From the NCBI GenBank assembly GCA_035276475.1, contig DATELQ010000016.1, forward strand, positions 1 to 64,000: 64,000 bases of DNA, read 5' to 3'. Below the pieces are notes generated by a model. That model was not told the origin of the DNA and did not search any database. It worked only from the letters and a program-made list of their open reading frames with translations. The stretch comes from DATDFB01 sp035276475. Lineage in GTDB: Bacteria; Acidobacteriota; Thermoanaerobaculia; Gp7-AA8. Positions within the stretch are counted from its first letter, which is position 1. Each line of letters opens with the position of its first letter. The position numbers were made by a program, and so were the translations under genes. Positions 43,104 through 51,879 of the stretch are shown one piece after another.

Positions 43104-44471
43104 CTATTGCCGTCGCAGGTGTACCGCGAACGGATAGAGATGCCGCAGACCATCGGGTGTTGCGTACGCGATCATCGTGCCGCTCATCTCGTCGCCGCGC
43201 CGCACCAGTCGCACGAGCACATATCCCGGCTTCTGCATCACGTCCTCCGCGGGCAGGGTCGCAGCGAATGTGCCGAGAACGAGATCGCCGTTGAGGAGCG
43301 GCTTGAACGACGTTTCCTGCGGCAACATCTCGCCCGCGACCGTGGTCTTGCCACCGGCGTCGAACTCGATCGCGCAGCGCAGCGGTTTGCCATCGATGGT
43401 CACCGTGCCTTCCCATCGTCCGCGAAGGGAGGGCTGCTCGTCGTACGGCACGAAGCCCTCGACCGGGTCAAAGGTCAGCGGTTTGATCGCCGGATCGAGG
43501 CTTGCGATCAAGCGGTTCGCCACCGTCTGAGCAAAGTCATTGTGATCATTTGAATTGATCACGACGGCGGCGACGATGTCGTGTTCCGGCAACAGCACGA
43601 CGATCGCGCTTGCGCCCGGCATCCCGCCTTCGTGCCACACCACATGTGTTCCGTCTGCAGTCGTACGGAAGTACCAGCCGAGGCCGTACTTCGAGGAGTT
43701 GTAGTACGGATACAGCGCGCCAGGTTGGACGTAGCGATACATCGCCTGTTCGTTGTACAGCGCGTACATGCCGAATCGGATGAGGTCGTCGACGCTCGCG
43801 TAGATGTTGCCGGCGCCGGGCGTGTCGTTGAATGTGTCCGGCAGCGGGTTGCCGTCCGCACCGTATTTGCGGACCGCTCCCGGCGGCGCGGCGCCCGACT
43901 CGATCATCGTTGTGTTGCGCAAGCCGATAGGACGAAAGACTTCACGCTCGAGAAAGCGCGCGAGCGTCTGCCCGCTCTGGACAGCGACGATGTGGCCGAG
44001 AAGTCCGTAACCGAGATTGGAGTATTCGGAAACGACGCCCGGCGGATGCGCGGTGAATCCGTAGCGCCCGAACATCGACGCAAGGTCGAACCGCGGCGAC
44101 GGCTCGCCAGTCCAGCGAATCGTCGCGTATGTCGGCAGTCCGGACGCGTGATTCAGCAACTGGCGGACCGTGTATCTGTGCGACGCCGGAATCCAGTCGC
44201 GTGCGTAGCGGCGCGCCGGTTGATCGAGATCGATGATTCCGCGCTGCGCGAGCTTCATCACCGCTGTCGCCACGAACGGTTTCGTCACCGACGCGATCGG
44301 GTACGGCGTGTCCGGCGTTGCGTTGACAGCGCCTTCGTACACGATCCGGCCGTTTCTCGCAGCGGCATAGGCGATCGACGGCACGCCCTGAGGCAATGCG
44401 ACGTCGACCGTGCTGTGCGCGCACGCTGTCAGCAGCAGCAGTGCAATCGGCAGAGTACGCAAATGGATCAT
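43104..44471 (-). CDS. Beta-lactamase-fold serine hydrolase lipoprotein
   Basis: A 455-residue protein of the class C beta-lactamase/DD-peptidase superfamily. It has a lipoprotein signal (MIHLRTLPIALLLLTAC), the SxxK pair in ASVTKPF (Ser61, Lys64), the Tyr motif SEYSNLGY and a His-x-Gly-like WHEGGMPG. A C-terminal beta domain (about 345-455) follows. It could act on peptidoglycan, D-amino peptides or esters. Its ATG overlaps the permease stop by 4 bp, so it belongs to the ABC operon. Confidence 0.88.
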   Translation of the reverse strand: MIHLRTLPIALLLLTACAHSTVDVALPQGVPSIAYAAARNGRIVYEGAVNATPDTPYPIASVTKPFVATAVMKLAQRGIIDLDQPARRYARDWIPASHRYTVRQLLNHASGLPTYATIRWTGEPSPRFDLASMFGRYGFTAHPPGVVSEYSNLGYGLLGHIVAVQSGQTLARFLEREVFRPIGLRNTTMIESGAAPPGAVRKYGADGNPLPDTFNDTPGAGNIYASVDDLIRFGMYALYNEQAMYRYVQPGALYPYYNSSKYGLGWYFRTTADGTHVVWHEGGMPGASAIVVLLPEHDIVAAVVINSNDHNDFAQTVANRLIASLDPAIKPLTFDPVEGFVPYDEQPSLRGRWEGTVTIDGKPLRCAIEFDAGGKTTVAGEMLPQETSFKPLLNGDLVLGTFAATLPAEDVMQKPGYVLVRLVRRGDEMSGTMIAYATPDGLRHLYPFAVHLRRQ

Positions 44472-45253
44472 CCCTTCTCGCGGTTCGTGATGAACACGAA
44501 GTAGCCGGCAATCGTGAATGCGATGAACATCACGGCGGACAGCCAGTGCAGGTTGTCGTAGGCGGCGAAGTGCGCGCCTTTCGGTTTGTCGCGAATGTAT
44601 TGAATGATCGTGTAGGCGTACGGCCAGCAGATCGCATACTTCGATGAGACAGCGGCGAGCGCGCCGACCCACGCCATGAACCCGACACCGATCGGCATGA
44701 GCACGTTCGCCGACCGCAACGCGACCGCGTATTGAATCGCGACGATCGGCAACGCGTTCACGAAGTACCGACAGTTCTCTCGCCACAACGGCAGCGCGAA
44801 AAATGAACCGGCAGGATGCGGTACATCAGGAAGCAACCACGATGGGATCATGCCGGAGACGTAAATGCCGGCGCTGAACAGCGCGAGACACTGGGCGAGC
44901 ATCAGCACGATGACGGCGAGCTTCATCGCAAACACGACCGCCGTACTGACCGGCAGTGCGTGGACCTGCTTCCATGCGTTGCTTCGGAATTCGATCTGCG
45001 CGATGAGGCTCGTGGCGAGAATGGCGAGCATTGGCAGGAAGAAGACCGACATCGACTCCCAGCACGCACGCCACATGTTCGGCCAGAACGTGTCGCTCGC
45101 GTAAAGCGCAGGCAGTCCTTTGCGGTGGAGCAGCCGCACGGCAGCGACGACGGCGGGCGTGAACAGGCTGCCGCCGACGACGAGCGGCGACGCGAAGCTG
45201 CGCTTGCGCTTGAGCCATTCACTTCGAAAAACAGAGAAGAGTGAGGTGACCAT
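44468..45253 (-). CDS. ABC-2-type permease (lantibiotic-immunity-like)
   Basis: A 261-residue protein with six TM helices. The N terminus SVFRSEWLKRKRSFASPLVV and IAQIEFRSNAWKQVHALPVS match the EfiE/LanG-type ABC-2 permeases often used for peptide immunity or export. It is coupled to the ATPase (shares one base at 45253) and to the serine hydrolase. Confidence 0.82.
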   Translation of the reverse strand: MVTSLFSVFRSEWLKRKRSFASPLVVGGSLFTPAVVAAVRLLHRKGLPALYASDTFWPNMWRACWESMSVFFLPMLAILATSLIAQIEFRSNAWKQVHALPVSTAVVFAMKLAVIVLMLAQCLALFSAGIYVSGMIPSWLLPDVPHPAGSFFALPLWRENCRYFVNALPIVAIQYAVALRSANVLMPIGVGFMAWVGALAAVSSKYAICWPYAYTIIQYIRDKPKGAHFAAYDNLHWLSAVMFIAFTIAGYFVFITNREKG

Positions 45254-46164
45254 CAGTCGTTCAGCAGATCGAGAAAAATCGTTTCGAGGTCATTGCGCAC
45301 CTGGCGGATCTCGTACACGTCGACGTCGCGGGCAACGAGCTCGCGATTGAGCTCCGCGATTCGCGCTCCGTCGAGCGGAGGAAGCACGATGTCGCCGTCA
45401 TCGATCCGCGCCGGCACACCGGCAGCATCGAAGACCGATAGGGCTTTGTCGTTGTCTGCCGTCGACACGCGTGTCGACAGCACTCGGCGCCGGTTGCGCC
45501 GCAGTTCGTCGATCGTGCCCTGAAAGAGCAGCTTGCCGTTTCCTAGGACGCCCACGTGTGTGGCGATGCGCTCGATCTCCGGCAGCAGATGGCTCGAGAC
45601 GATGATCGTGCAGCCGTGACCGCGATTCAGCTCGATCAGAAGATCTCGGATCTCGATGATTCCGTTCGGATCGAGCCCGTTTGTGGGCTCGTCGAGGATG
45701 AGGAGACGCGGCTCGTGCAGCAGCGCAGCGGCGATACCAAGGCGCTGGCGCATGCCGAGCGAGAATTGTTTGACGCGCTTTTTGCCGGCATCGGCGAGGC
45801 CGACGACGTCGAGCACTTCGCCGATACGCGAGACGGCGCAGCGATGGATCAGTTGCAATGCGCGTAGGTTTTCGAATGCGGTCAGATGATCGTAGAGCGA
45901 TGGACTCTCGATCATCGAACCGATTTGGCGCAGAATCGCGATGCGCTCGCGATCGAAGCGCCTGCCGAAAATTGTGATGTCGCCGCGCTGCTTCGCGAGC
46001 AGTCCGAGGAGCAGACGGAGAGTGGTCGTCTTGCCCGCGCCGTTGGGACCGAGGAAGCCATAAATGCTGGCGGCGGGGACCTGCATGTCGATGCCGCGCA
46101 GGACGTCGTGCTGACCGAAGCGATGTTGGAGATCCGTCGTTCGGACGATGAAATCGGCATCCAT
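45253..46164 (-). CDS. ABC transporter ATPase
   Basis: A 303-residue ABC-2 ATPase with FLGPNGAGKTTTLRLLL, FSLGMRQRLGIAAALL (signature variant SLGMRQR) and LLILDEPTNGLDPNGI. This variant signature is common in bacitracin and lantibiotic-type ABC ATPases (BcrA/LanF-like). It is first in the operon ATPase, permease, hydrolase and shares a 39-bp divergent promoter region with the DUF2975 gene. Confidence 0.9.
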   Translation of the reverse strand: MDADFIVRTTDLQHRFGQHDVLRGIDMQVPAASIYGFLGPNGAGKTTTLRLLLGLLAKQRGDITIFGRRFDRERIAILRQIGSMIESPSLYDHLTAFENLRALQLIHRCAVSRIGEVLDVVGLADAGKKRVKQFSLGMRQRLGIAAALLHEPRLLILDEPTNGLDPNGIIEIRDLLIELNRGHGCTIIVSSHLLPEIERIATHVGVLGNGKLLFQGTIDELRRNRRRVLSTRVSTADNDKALSVFDAAGVPARIDDGDIVLPPLDGARIAELNRELVARDVDVYEIRQVRNDLETIFLDLLND

Positions 46165-46167
46165 GCG

Positions 46168-46186
46168 GTTTAAGTAAGAGTTAAAC
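46168..46186. promoter_or_regulatory. Inverted repeat in the divergent promoter region
   Basis: GTTTAA, 7 bp, TTAAAC lies in the 39-bp gap between the ABC operon (start 46164) and the DUF2975 gene (start 46204). It is AT-rich in GC-rich surroundings and is a good candidate operator for the HTH protein encoded at 46710. No -35/-10 pair is certain. Confidence 0.45.
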
Positions 46187-46203
46187 TAGCAGCCGGCATC
46201 ACG

Positions 46204-46710
46204 ATGGTCAAGAAAACAGTGAGCGCGACGGTCCGGCAACGCAGCGAGCGCGTGCGCACCGCGGTCAGCGTGCTTTGGGCGATCTGTTGGTTGCTCGTCA
46301 TCGCAGAGCGTTTCAGCGCCGCGACGATTCGCCTGTTCGCCGACGACTTCGCTGCGGCCGCGCTCCGACATTTGCTCTGCGAGTTCGCGGCAGCGACGCC
46401 GGAAGCGCTGTTGCTGTGGGCGCTGTGGCGGATGCGCGCGACGCTCGACGCGTTCGCGCGCGGCGAGTGGTTCGCGGCGCCGATCACGAGAATGCTCGAT
46501 CAGGTTGGAGTCCTGCTTGCGTGCGGCGCGGCGCTCCGCATCCTCATCGTTCCCGGCGCCTGCCGCCTCCTCGGCGAATCTTCCGGCTACTGGATTGCGT
46601 TCGATGCCGCCGCCCTCGTTCTCGGTGCGATCGGCCTGGCGCTCAAAGCGATTGCCGGCGTTCTCCGCGCCGCATCGGCGATCCAGTCCGAGCTCGACGA
46701 GATCTTCTGA
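46204..46710 (+). CDS. DUF2975 membrane protein
   Basis: A 168-residue protein with four TM helices and the layout of DUF2975: first helix VLWAICWLLVIAERF, and the loop between helices 2 and 3 with FARGEWFAAPITRMLDQVGVLL, where FxxGxxF is typical. The family nearly always pairs with a small HTH protein, as here (46710). Function unknown. Confidence 0.8.
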   Translation: MVKKTVSATVRQRSERVRTAVSVLWAICWLLVIAERFSAATIRLFADDFAAAALRHLLCEFAAATPEALLLWALWRMRATLDAFARGEWFAAPITRMLDQVGVLLACGAALRILIVPGACRLLGESSGYWIAFDAAALVLGAIGLALKAIAGVLRAASAIQSELDEIF

Positions 46711-46949
46711 TGCCGATCGTGATCGACATCGAGCGGATACTGACGAAGCGGAAGTTACGCGCGAAGGACCTCGCCGAAATGATCGGCGTCAGCGAGACGC
46801 ATTTGTCGTTGTTCCGTTCGGGAAAGGTTCGCGGTGTGCGCTTCTCCACGCTTGCGCGATTGTGCGCGGCGCTGCGTTGTCAGCCCGGCGACCTGCTCGC
46901 TTATGAGTTCGACGAGCACGACCTCGTCGTGGACCAAGACGACGATTGA
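46710..46949 (+). CDS. Small Cro/CI-type HTH regulator (YozG-like)
   Basis: A 79-residue HTH protein: IVIDIERILTKRKLRAKDLA, MIGVSETHLSLFRSGKVRGV and FSTLARLCAALRCQPGDLLAYE, which fits the YozG/HTH_26 group usually encoded with DUF2975. Its ATG shares one base with the TGA of DUF2975 (TGATG). The tail is strongly acidic. It may control both divergent units. Confidence 0.88.
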   Translation: MPIVIDIERILTKRKLRAKDLAEMIGVSETHLSLFRSGKVRGVRFSTLARLCAALRCQPGDLLAYEFDEHDLVVDQDDD

Positions 46950-46989
46950 ATTGAGAATGATCGCCCTCTCGAAATCGAGATCCACCTGA

Positions 46990-48882
46990 TCAGTGTGCCG
47001 AGAAGCTCGCGATCTCCTTCACCCAGACGTCGTGCGGTTTAAGGAAGAGCGCGATGCCCTTTCCTTCGCTGAATTGCTTTTCGGTGGCGCCAGCGATGCC
47101 GCAGCGCAAGATCGGCGATTTGCCAGTGTCATCGAGCAATAGGATGTGTCCTACAAATCGCGTTGAGTGAAACGTGGTCTGCTCGTTTTCTGCCCAGGAG
47201 CTCGAGCAAGTCGACATGCCGGCAATCCGAATGTCCGGCTCGCCGAGTCGTGCGCCGACCATGAGCGCGATCACCGCTCCCTTGGCCAGTCCGGCCAGCG
47301 TGACGTGGGACGCCGGAACTCCCGCATCGAGCAGTTTCCGGACGGCGGGCGCCGCTTTTTCGGCCTCCTCGATCCAGGGCAACTCCTGCGGGCGTACTTC
47401 ACTCACGACCGTGAACCCTTCCGCGCGCAGCGCCGCAAGAATACCGTCGTAGTCGTAACCAACGGACGCGAGGCGGTCGGTGGACCCCGGCGGAAAGCGC
47501 GGGTGGAAGTAGACGACGTACTTTGCCTTGGGGTCGATCGGCACCGCGGGCACCGCAGCCACGCTGGCCGCCGCGACAGGCTGCGACCTTTCGGCTGAAC
47601 CGCTTACATGAGCGAGCAGCCAGCTCGTCATCGTTTCCATGAAGCCAGGTGCGAGCAGCGGCCGCCCCGCTTTCGACGTCGTGAGGATGCCGTGGTCGGC
47701 GCCTGGAAAGACCTTGATCGTGACGTCGCCGTTCCCTCCGCTTCGCATGGCTCTTTCGAGCAGCGGCGCCGACTCGGACACGCGTACGTCCTTGTCTTCG
47801 CTCCCGTAGATCGCCAGGACCGGTACGCGCACCTCCTGCCAGAGCGGCACGGGGTCGAAGTTGAGCACACTGGGAAACCACGTGCGCCTCCAGTTCTTGC
47901 GGCCCGGCAGGCCGATGTGATTCGCCCACGTCGTCTTCTGCGTGGCGATGAGAGCATCGATCTTCTCGTCGGGTGCGCGGGACGCGATCATCTGCATCAC
48001 GGTGCGCTTCAAAGCGAGAGCGTCTCGGATCTCGTCCTCCTTCGCGCCAGCATCCCGGAGCCGCGTCTCCGACTCGTATTGGATGTTCTCAGCGACGGTC
48101 ACGGCCGGTGCGGAGATGACGATCACGAAGGCGATGTCCTTGGAGCGCGTGGCGACGATCGGTGCGATCCAGCCGCCCTCACTGACGGCGAACAGACCGA
48201 TCTTCCTGGCGTTGATGTCGCTGCGCTGAGCGAGCAGATTCGCGCCCGTTGCGGCGTCGGAGGCCAGTTGCTCGAACGTGGCGCGATAGTCGCCGCTCGA
48301 CTGGCCGGCACCGCGATTGTCGTAGATCAGGGCCGCCACGCCGCGTCTCGCGAAATGATCGGCATAGAAGCGCCATTCCTCCCGCGTGTCAGCGTACGCA
48401 GCGTGTTGCAAAATGACTGCCCCGTGCGGTGCTTTGCCCTCCGGCAGAAGCAGAGTTCCGGAGAGGGTCACATCGCCGTTCTGCCAAGTCACCGGCTCCT
48501 CACGGTACGGCCGGGCCTCCGGCGTACGGCGGGTCAGCGTAAATGGCACTGTCCCCGTCCCAAAGCGAAACGTTCCGGTCATCGACCCGCCGCTGACCGT
48601 CGCTTCAAAGGGAATCGAGCGCGATCCTACCGGTAGCACGAATCTGACGGTCCTGCCGTTGATCGATATGCCGGTCAGCTCACGTGCAGACATGCCGGTG
48701 TCGGGATGGTCGAGAAACCCTCTCACTCCTCCGGACTCACTACGGAACGTGATGCTGATCGTGGTCCTTTCATCGCCGATCTGCCCGGCGCCGGTCCAGA
48801 ACCCGTCGATGATGCTCTGCGCGTGCAGCTGGCTCGTAATGATGGATACGACGAAGACACTGCGGACAAGAAATCGCTTCAT
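46990..48882 (-). CDS. Secreted two-part alpha/beta hydrolase
   Basis: A 630-residue exported protein with signal MKRFLVRSVFVVSIITSQLHAQ. An N-terminal beta domain (about 25-125) is followed by a prolyl-oligopeptidase-like hydrolase with AVSEGGW (Ser234), YGSEDKDV (Asp) and GADHGIL (His). The last ~170 residues form a second alpha/beta-type domain (YVVYFHPRFPPGS, VTLAGLAKGAVIALMVG), where the position of the nucleophile has Ala-Lys, so this part looks inactive. It resembles dipeptidyl-type esterases. The gene is last in transcription order before the intergenic gap to the HTH gene. Confidence 0.82.
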   Translation of the reverse strand: MKRFLVRSVFVVSIITSQLHAQSIIDGFWTGAGQIGDERTTISITFRSESGGVRGFLDHPDTGMSARELTGISINGRTVRFVLPVGSRSIPFEATVSGGSMTGTFRFGTGTVPFTLTRRTPEARPYREEPVTWQNGDVTLSGTLLLPEGKAPHGAVILQHAAYADTREEWRFYADHFARRGVAALIYDNRGAGQSSGDYRATFEQLASDAATGANLLAQRSDINARKIGLFAVSEGGWIAPIVATRSKDIAFVIVISAPAVTVAENIQYESETRLRDAGAKEDEIRDALALKRTVMQMIASRAPDEKIDALIATQKTTWANHIGLPGRKNWRRTWFPSVLNFDPVPLWQEVRVPVLAIYGSEDKDVRVSESAPLLERAMRSGGNGDVTIKVFPGADHGILTTSKAGRPLLAPGFMETMTSWLLAHVSGSAERSQPVAAASVAAVPAVPIDPKAKYVVYFHPRFPPGSTDRLASVGYDYDGILAALRAEGFTVVSEVRPQELPWIEEAEKAAPAVRKLLDAGVPASHVTLAGLAKGAVIALMVGARLGEPDIRIAGMSTCSSSWAENEQTTFHSTRFVGHILLLDDTGKSPILRCGIAGATEKQFSEGKGIALFLKPHDVWVKEIASFSAH

Positions 48883-48911
48883 TTCACTCTCCCGTGGTCA
48901 GCGTGTGACGG

Positions 48912-49685
48912 TTAGAAAACGAGGCGGTCTTTGAGCTCTCGGAGGCGTTCCCGCGCGATGGGAAGCTGCGTACGTTGCCCATCGCGCAACCGCACGCGAG
49001 CGGGTCCGCCGGCGTGTTGTTCGATCTCTTCGACGAAAGTGAGATTCACCACGATGGAACGGTGAATCCGTAAGAACTGCTGCGGGTCCAACCGCTGCTC
49101 CAGCTCCGCCAGGCTGTAGTCGACGATCTGCCTCCGCGCTGCTGCGACGGCGTAGGTGACCTTCTCTGCGGCGATGAAATGCGTGACCGCGGCGAGATCG
49201 ATGAGCTGCGTCCGGTCGCCGAGGCGGGACATCACGCGCCGGGGAAATCCAGGCGCCGCGAACGCGAGCATCTGAGCGAGCGCACGCCACTCCGGCTGCG
49301 GCATGACGTGCTGGCGTTCGAGTTTCGCGACGGCCCGATCGAGGTGGCGGCGTTCGATCGGCTTAAGGAGATAGTCGATCGAATTCACCTCGAATGCTCG
49401 CAGCGCGTACTGGTCGTATGCCGTCGTGAAGATCACCAGTGGAGGCTCCGGCAGGCGCGCAAGAAGTTCGAAGCCGTTCATGCCCGGCATCTCGATGTCG
49501 AGGAAGACCACGTCGACGGTCTCGCGCCGAAGGAATGCTTCCGCTTCCTCCGGGTCGGTGAAGCGGTTCACGACGCGAAGCCGTCCGGTTCCGTCGACAA
49601 GTCGTTCCAGCCGGCGGAGAGCGAGCTGCTCATCGTCCACAAGTACCGCGCGGAGGGTTTGTCTGGCCATGACAGCTTCCTTCAT
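48912..49685 (-). CDS. LytTR-family response regulator
   Basis: A 257-residue regulator: REC domain (about 10-125) with LVDDEQLALRRLERL, phospho-Asp63 in VVFLDIEMPGMNG and the Lys of YLLKPI, then a LytTR DNA-binding domain with FIAAEKVTYAVAA, FLRIHRSIVVNL and RDGQRTQLPIAR. ATG 49685 overlaps the kinase stop by 4 bp; MARQTL at 49670 is an alternative. It is the partner of the next gene and may control the hydrolase downstream. Confidence 0.9.
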   Translation of the reverse strand: MKEAVMARQTLRAVLVDDEQLALRRLERLVDGTGRLRVVNRFTDPEEAEAFLRRETVDVVFLDIEMPGMNGFELLARLPEPPLVIFTTAYDQYALRAFEVNSIDYLLKPIERRHLDRAVAKLERQHVMPQPEWRALAQMLAFAAPGFPRRVMSRLGDRTQLIDLAAVTHFIAAEKVTYAVAAARRQIVDYSLAELEQRLDPQQFLRIHRSIVVNLTFVEEIEQHAGGPARVRLRDGQRTQLPIARERLRELKDRLVF

Positions 49686-50806
49686 CGCGAACCTCCCCAC
49701 GCCGGCATGATCAGAGTGACGACGGTGGCGCCGGGCTGGCAGGCGACGGAGAGCTCGCCGCCGCCTTCGAATAGCATCGCCAGGCGTGATCGAAGGTTAT
49801 GAAGACCATGACCGGGCGCGATGTCGCGTTCCGTGAATCCAGGACCATCGTCGCGAACTTCCAGCGCCAGGTTCGCGCCGCGCCTGCTCGCTCCGATGGA
49901 GATCCGCCCGCCGGCTCGCCGAGATGCGACGACGTGCCGTACGCTGTTCTCCACCAGCGTCTGCAGCGCGAATGGCGGCACGCGAACCGACCGGAGGTCG
50001 TCCTCGACGTGGGCTGAGTAGTGCAGACTGTCGCGGTATCGGGCCTTTTCGATCTCGAGATAGTCCGTTGTGATGTCGAGCTCGAGCCCCAGCGCGATCG
50101 TCTGCGTCGAAGCCGCGTCAAGCGAGAACCGCAGCAGGGCCGCCAGGCGCTCGATCATCCGCTCGGCCGACGCGGGCTCTTCGCTGATCAGCGAGGAGAT
50201 CGAGTTGAGCGTGTTGAAGAGGAAGTGCGGTCTGATCCGTGACTCCAGCGACGACAAGCTCGCCTCGGCAGCGAGTTGTCGCGTACGCATCTCCTCGAAT
50301 TCACGCGCGCGAAGCACGCCCCTGAGCGCGTCCAGCCGTAGCCGGATCGAGTGGTACGCGTACAGACCCATAGCGGAGATGACGCCGAGAAGAAGCCCAA
50401 GGCCCATCCGGTGCGGCGCCAGCCAGTCGAGGTCGCGCGGAAACGAGCCGAACGCCATGAGAATCGATGCGGCAGCCACAGTGCCGGCGAAGGATACGAG
50501 GAGACTGGCGATCGTAAGGATCGCCCAGTCGGCCGGAAACGGAAAACGCGACAGACGTGGTGCACCAAGCATGACGAGAACGGCCACACCAGTCCCGATG
50601 CAGTTCGCGTAGACAAATGCGTGAAGGAAGTGTTGTGGGAGAAGCGGTCCTGCTTCCGGCGGCCGGAATGTCGCGTCAAACAGCAACGCCACGATCGACC
50701 CCACGACGTTCCACGTGGCGATCATGATCACCACGCGGCGCAGCTCCAGACGCGCGGTCGCAGGCACTGCCGGCGAAGAACTCGTATCACTCAGCGGCAT
50801 GTCCAT
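49682..50806 (-). CDS. LytS/YehU-type membrane histidine kinase
   Basis: A 374-residue kinase with about four TM helices (25-155), a coiled region, and the His_kinase domain ESRIRPHFLFNTLNSISSL (His194) followed by the ATPase part with LVENSVRHV, RDDGPGF and GLHNLRSRL. It pairs with the LytTR regulator. ATG 50806 is preferred, with 50800 as alternative; a longer frame upstream has no support. Confidence 0.88.
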   Translation of the reverse strand: MDMPLSDTSSSPAVPATARLELRRVVIMIATWNVVGSIVALLFDATFRPPEAGPLLPQHFLHAFVYANCIGTGVAVLVMLGAPRLSRFPFPADWAILTIASLLVSFAGTVAAASILMAFGSFPRDLDWLAPHRMGLGLLLGVISAMGLYAYHSIRLRLDALRGVLRAREFEEMRTRQLAAEASLSSLESRIRPHFLFNTLNSISSLISEEPASAERMIERLAALLRFSLDAASTQTIALGLELDITTDYLEIEKARYRDSLHYSAHVEDDLRSVRVPPFALQTLVENSVRHVVASRRAGGRISIGASRRGANLALEVRDDGPGFTERDIAPGHGLHNLRSRLAMLFEGGGELSVACQPGATVVTLIMPAWGGSR

Positions 50807-51097
50807 GCAGCGATATACGCGGCAGGGCGCGTGGCGTTGACGGCATTTCGACGAAGGACGGCGATTCGCCGCCGACAAGTCGAAATCGCTGGATGAACCG
50901 GTAGGTGACGGCCGGCTGCGCCGTTGATTCGAACCAGCGAAGGTCTATCTCAAACGATCAACAAGAAACAGGGTCGAGCGTCCAAACCGCGCGCGTCTCG
51001 CGCCGGCAATCGGCCCCCCCGGGATGTCGACAACGACTCGATCCGTCGCTGCTGCGCGAATGCGGCACGCGCGAGAGCAAGGGCAGGAGCGAGGCTA
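50807..51097. other. Intergenic between LytS kinase and tRNA-Gln
   Basis: About 290 bp with no gene I can support. It must hold the promoter of the kinase/regulator pair. A GATTCGAACC string near 50930 resembles a T-loop but there is no tRNA around it. Confidence 0.4.
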
Positions 51098-51191
51098 CTC
51101 AAGACCGTGGCTGGGAGGCAGGGAGTCGAACCCCGATATCCTGGTCCAGAGCCAGCTGTCCTACCATTGAACGACCTCCCAGCAAGAGTTG
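51098..51191. repeat. 94-bp direct repeat containing tRNA-Gln, left
   Basis: Identical to 55349-55442 except one base. It covers the tRNA and 10 bp on each side. The two copies bound a 4.2-kb segment. No integrase is seen in between. Confidence 0.92.
51108..51181 (-). tRNA. tRNA-Gln (CTG), left copy
   Basis: 74 nt with encoded CCA. It folds as a cloverleaf: acceptor TGGGAGG with CCTCCCA, D-loop TTCAATGGTAGGAC, anticodon loop CTCTGGA (anticodon CTG), T-loop GGTTCGACTCC. It differs from the right copy by one base (51140), which creates a mismatch at the bottom of the anticodon stem, so this copy may be the less functional one. Confidence 0.93.
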
Positions 51192-51879
51192 AGCGCAGGG
51201 GACCGTTCTTCTGAACTGTGATCTTCATCTCGCGGAGTCCTCGCGGTTGCGTAACCCGGTGGCGCAATCCCGAAGGAGGCTTGGCCAACCTACGCAGCGG
51301 CACGTTGCCGCTGGCTGGGAACGGCGCCTACTACGAGCGCCGGCGCGCCGAGGGGGCGTTTGACGTGATTCGCTCGGGCGTGCGACTGCCTCATTTTCTT
51401 CCATTCCGAGGAGGCCGGTGGGGTGGGCACCGCGAAGCGAAATCCGAAGACATGTCCCCAATCGTCTTGTTCCTCAAGGGTAGACGCTCCTGCGGATGCT
51501 GATCATAAGCACCCACGCACATTAGCCGAACGCAGCGAACCCAGAACAGCCGGAGCATGTTACGATCATTTCGACTGTAAGCCCCTGAGTCCGTTATTCA
51601 TCAAGTTTCGATCCCCCACCTGATCCACAACTCGGCGGACAAGCTGCCAGTACGAAGGACGGCGGAGCGTTGCGGCATGATGGACTGAAGATGTGGTTCG
51701 ATGAGGGCTGCTCAAGCCCAGCGATAGTATCCCGGCGAAGATCCATGAAGGGGCTGGCGTTCTCGCGCGTGTTGGTTCTATGCATGTCGACCGGCAAGCA
51801 CAATATCCGGTTGACCGTGAAGCGTCCGGGAGTCACGAACATCGACGCCGGTCACGCACTGCGATAGGACTCTGCTGCG
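51192..51879. other. Island left part: CDGSH-gene fragment, then no clear gene
   Basis: 51197-51256 is a copy of the start of the CDGSH gene (MKITVQKNGPL, then another sequence), and 51295-51320 continues the copy after a 38-bp stretch not present in the original. From about 51320 to 51879 several short frames exist on both strands but none has a motif or RBS I trust. Confidence 0.6.
51197..51320 (-). pseudogene. 5' fragment of the CDGSH gene
   Basis: It holds the first 12 or so codons and the upstream region of the gene at 42790-43011. The frame leaves homology after MKITVQKNGPL, next to tRNA-Gln, so no [2Fe-2S] motif is left. The insertion of 38 bp upstream of the start shows the copies have diverged by an indel. 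Confidence 0.7.

Noticed and set aside
50920..50960. Second tRNA near GATTCGAACC
   Set aside because: Only a T-loop-like string; no acceptor or anticodon arm can be folded around it.
51108..51214. Protein-coding frame over tRNA-Gln (peptide with GVEPRYPGPEPAVLP)
   Set aside because: It is the translation of the tRNA gene itself; the same peptide appears at the second tRNA copy.
51670..51867. Short gene before the NACHT gene
   Set aside because: 65 codons without SD or homology that I can see; another frame on the opposite strand is equally long.
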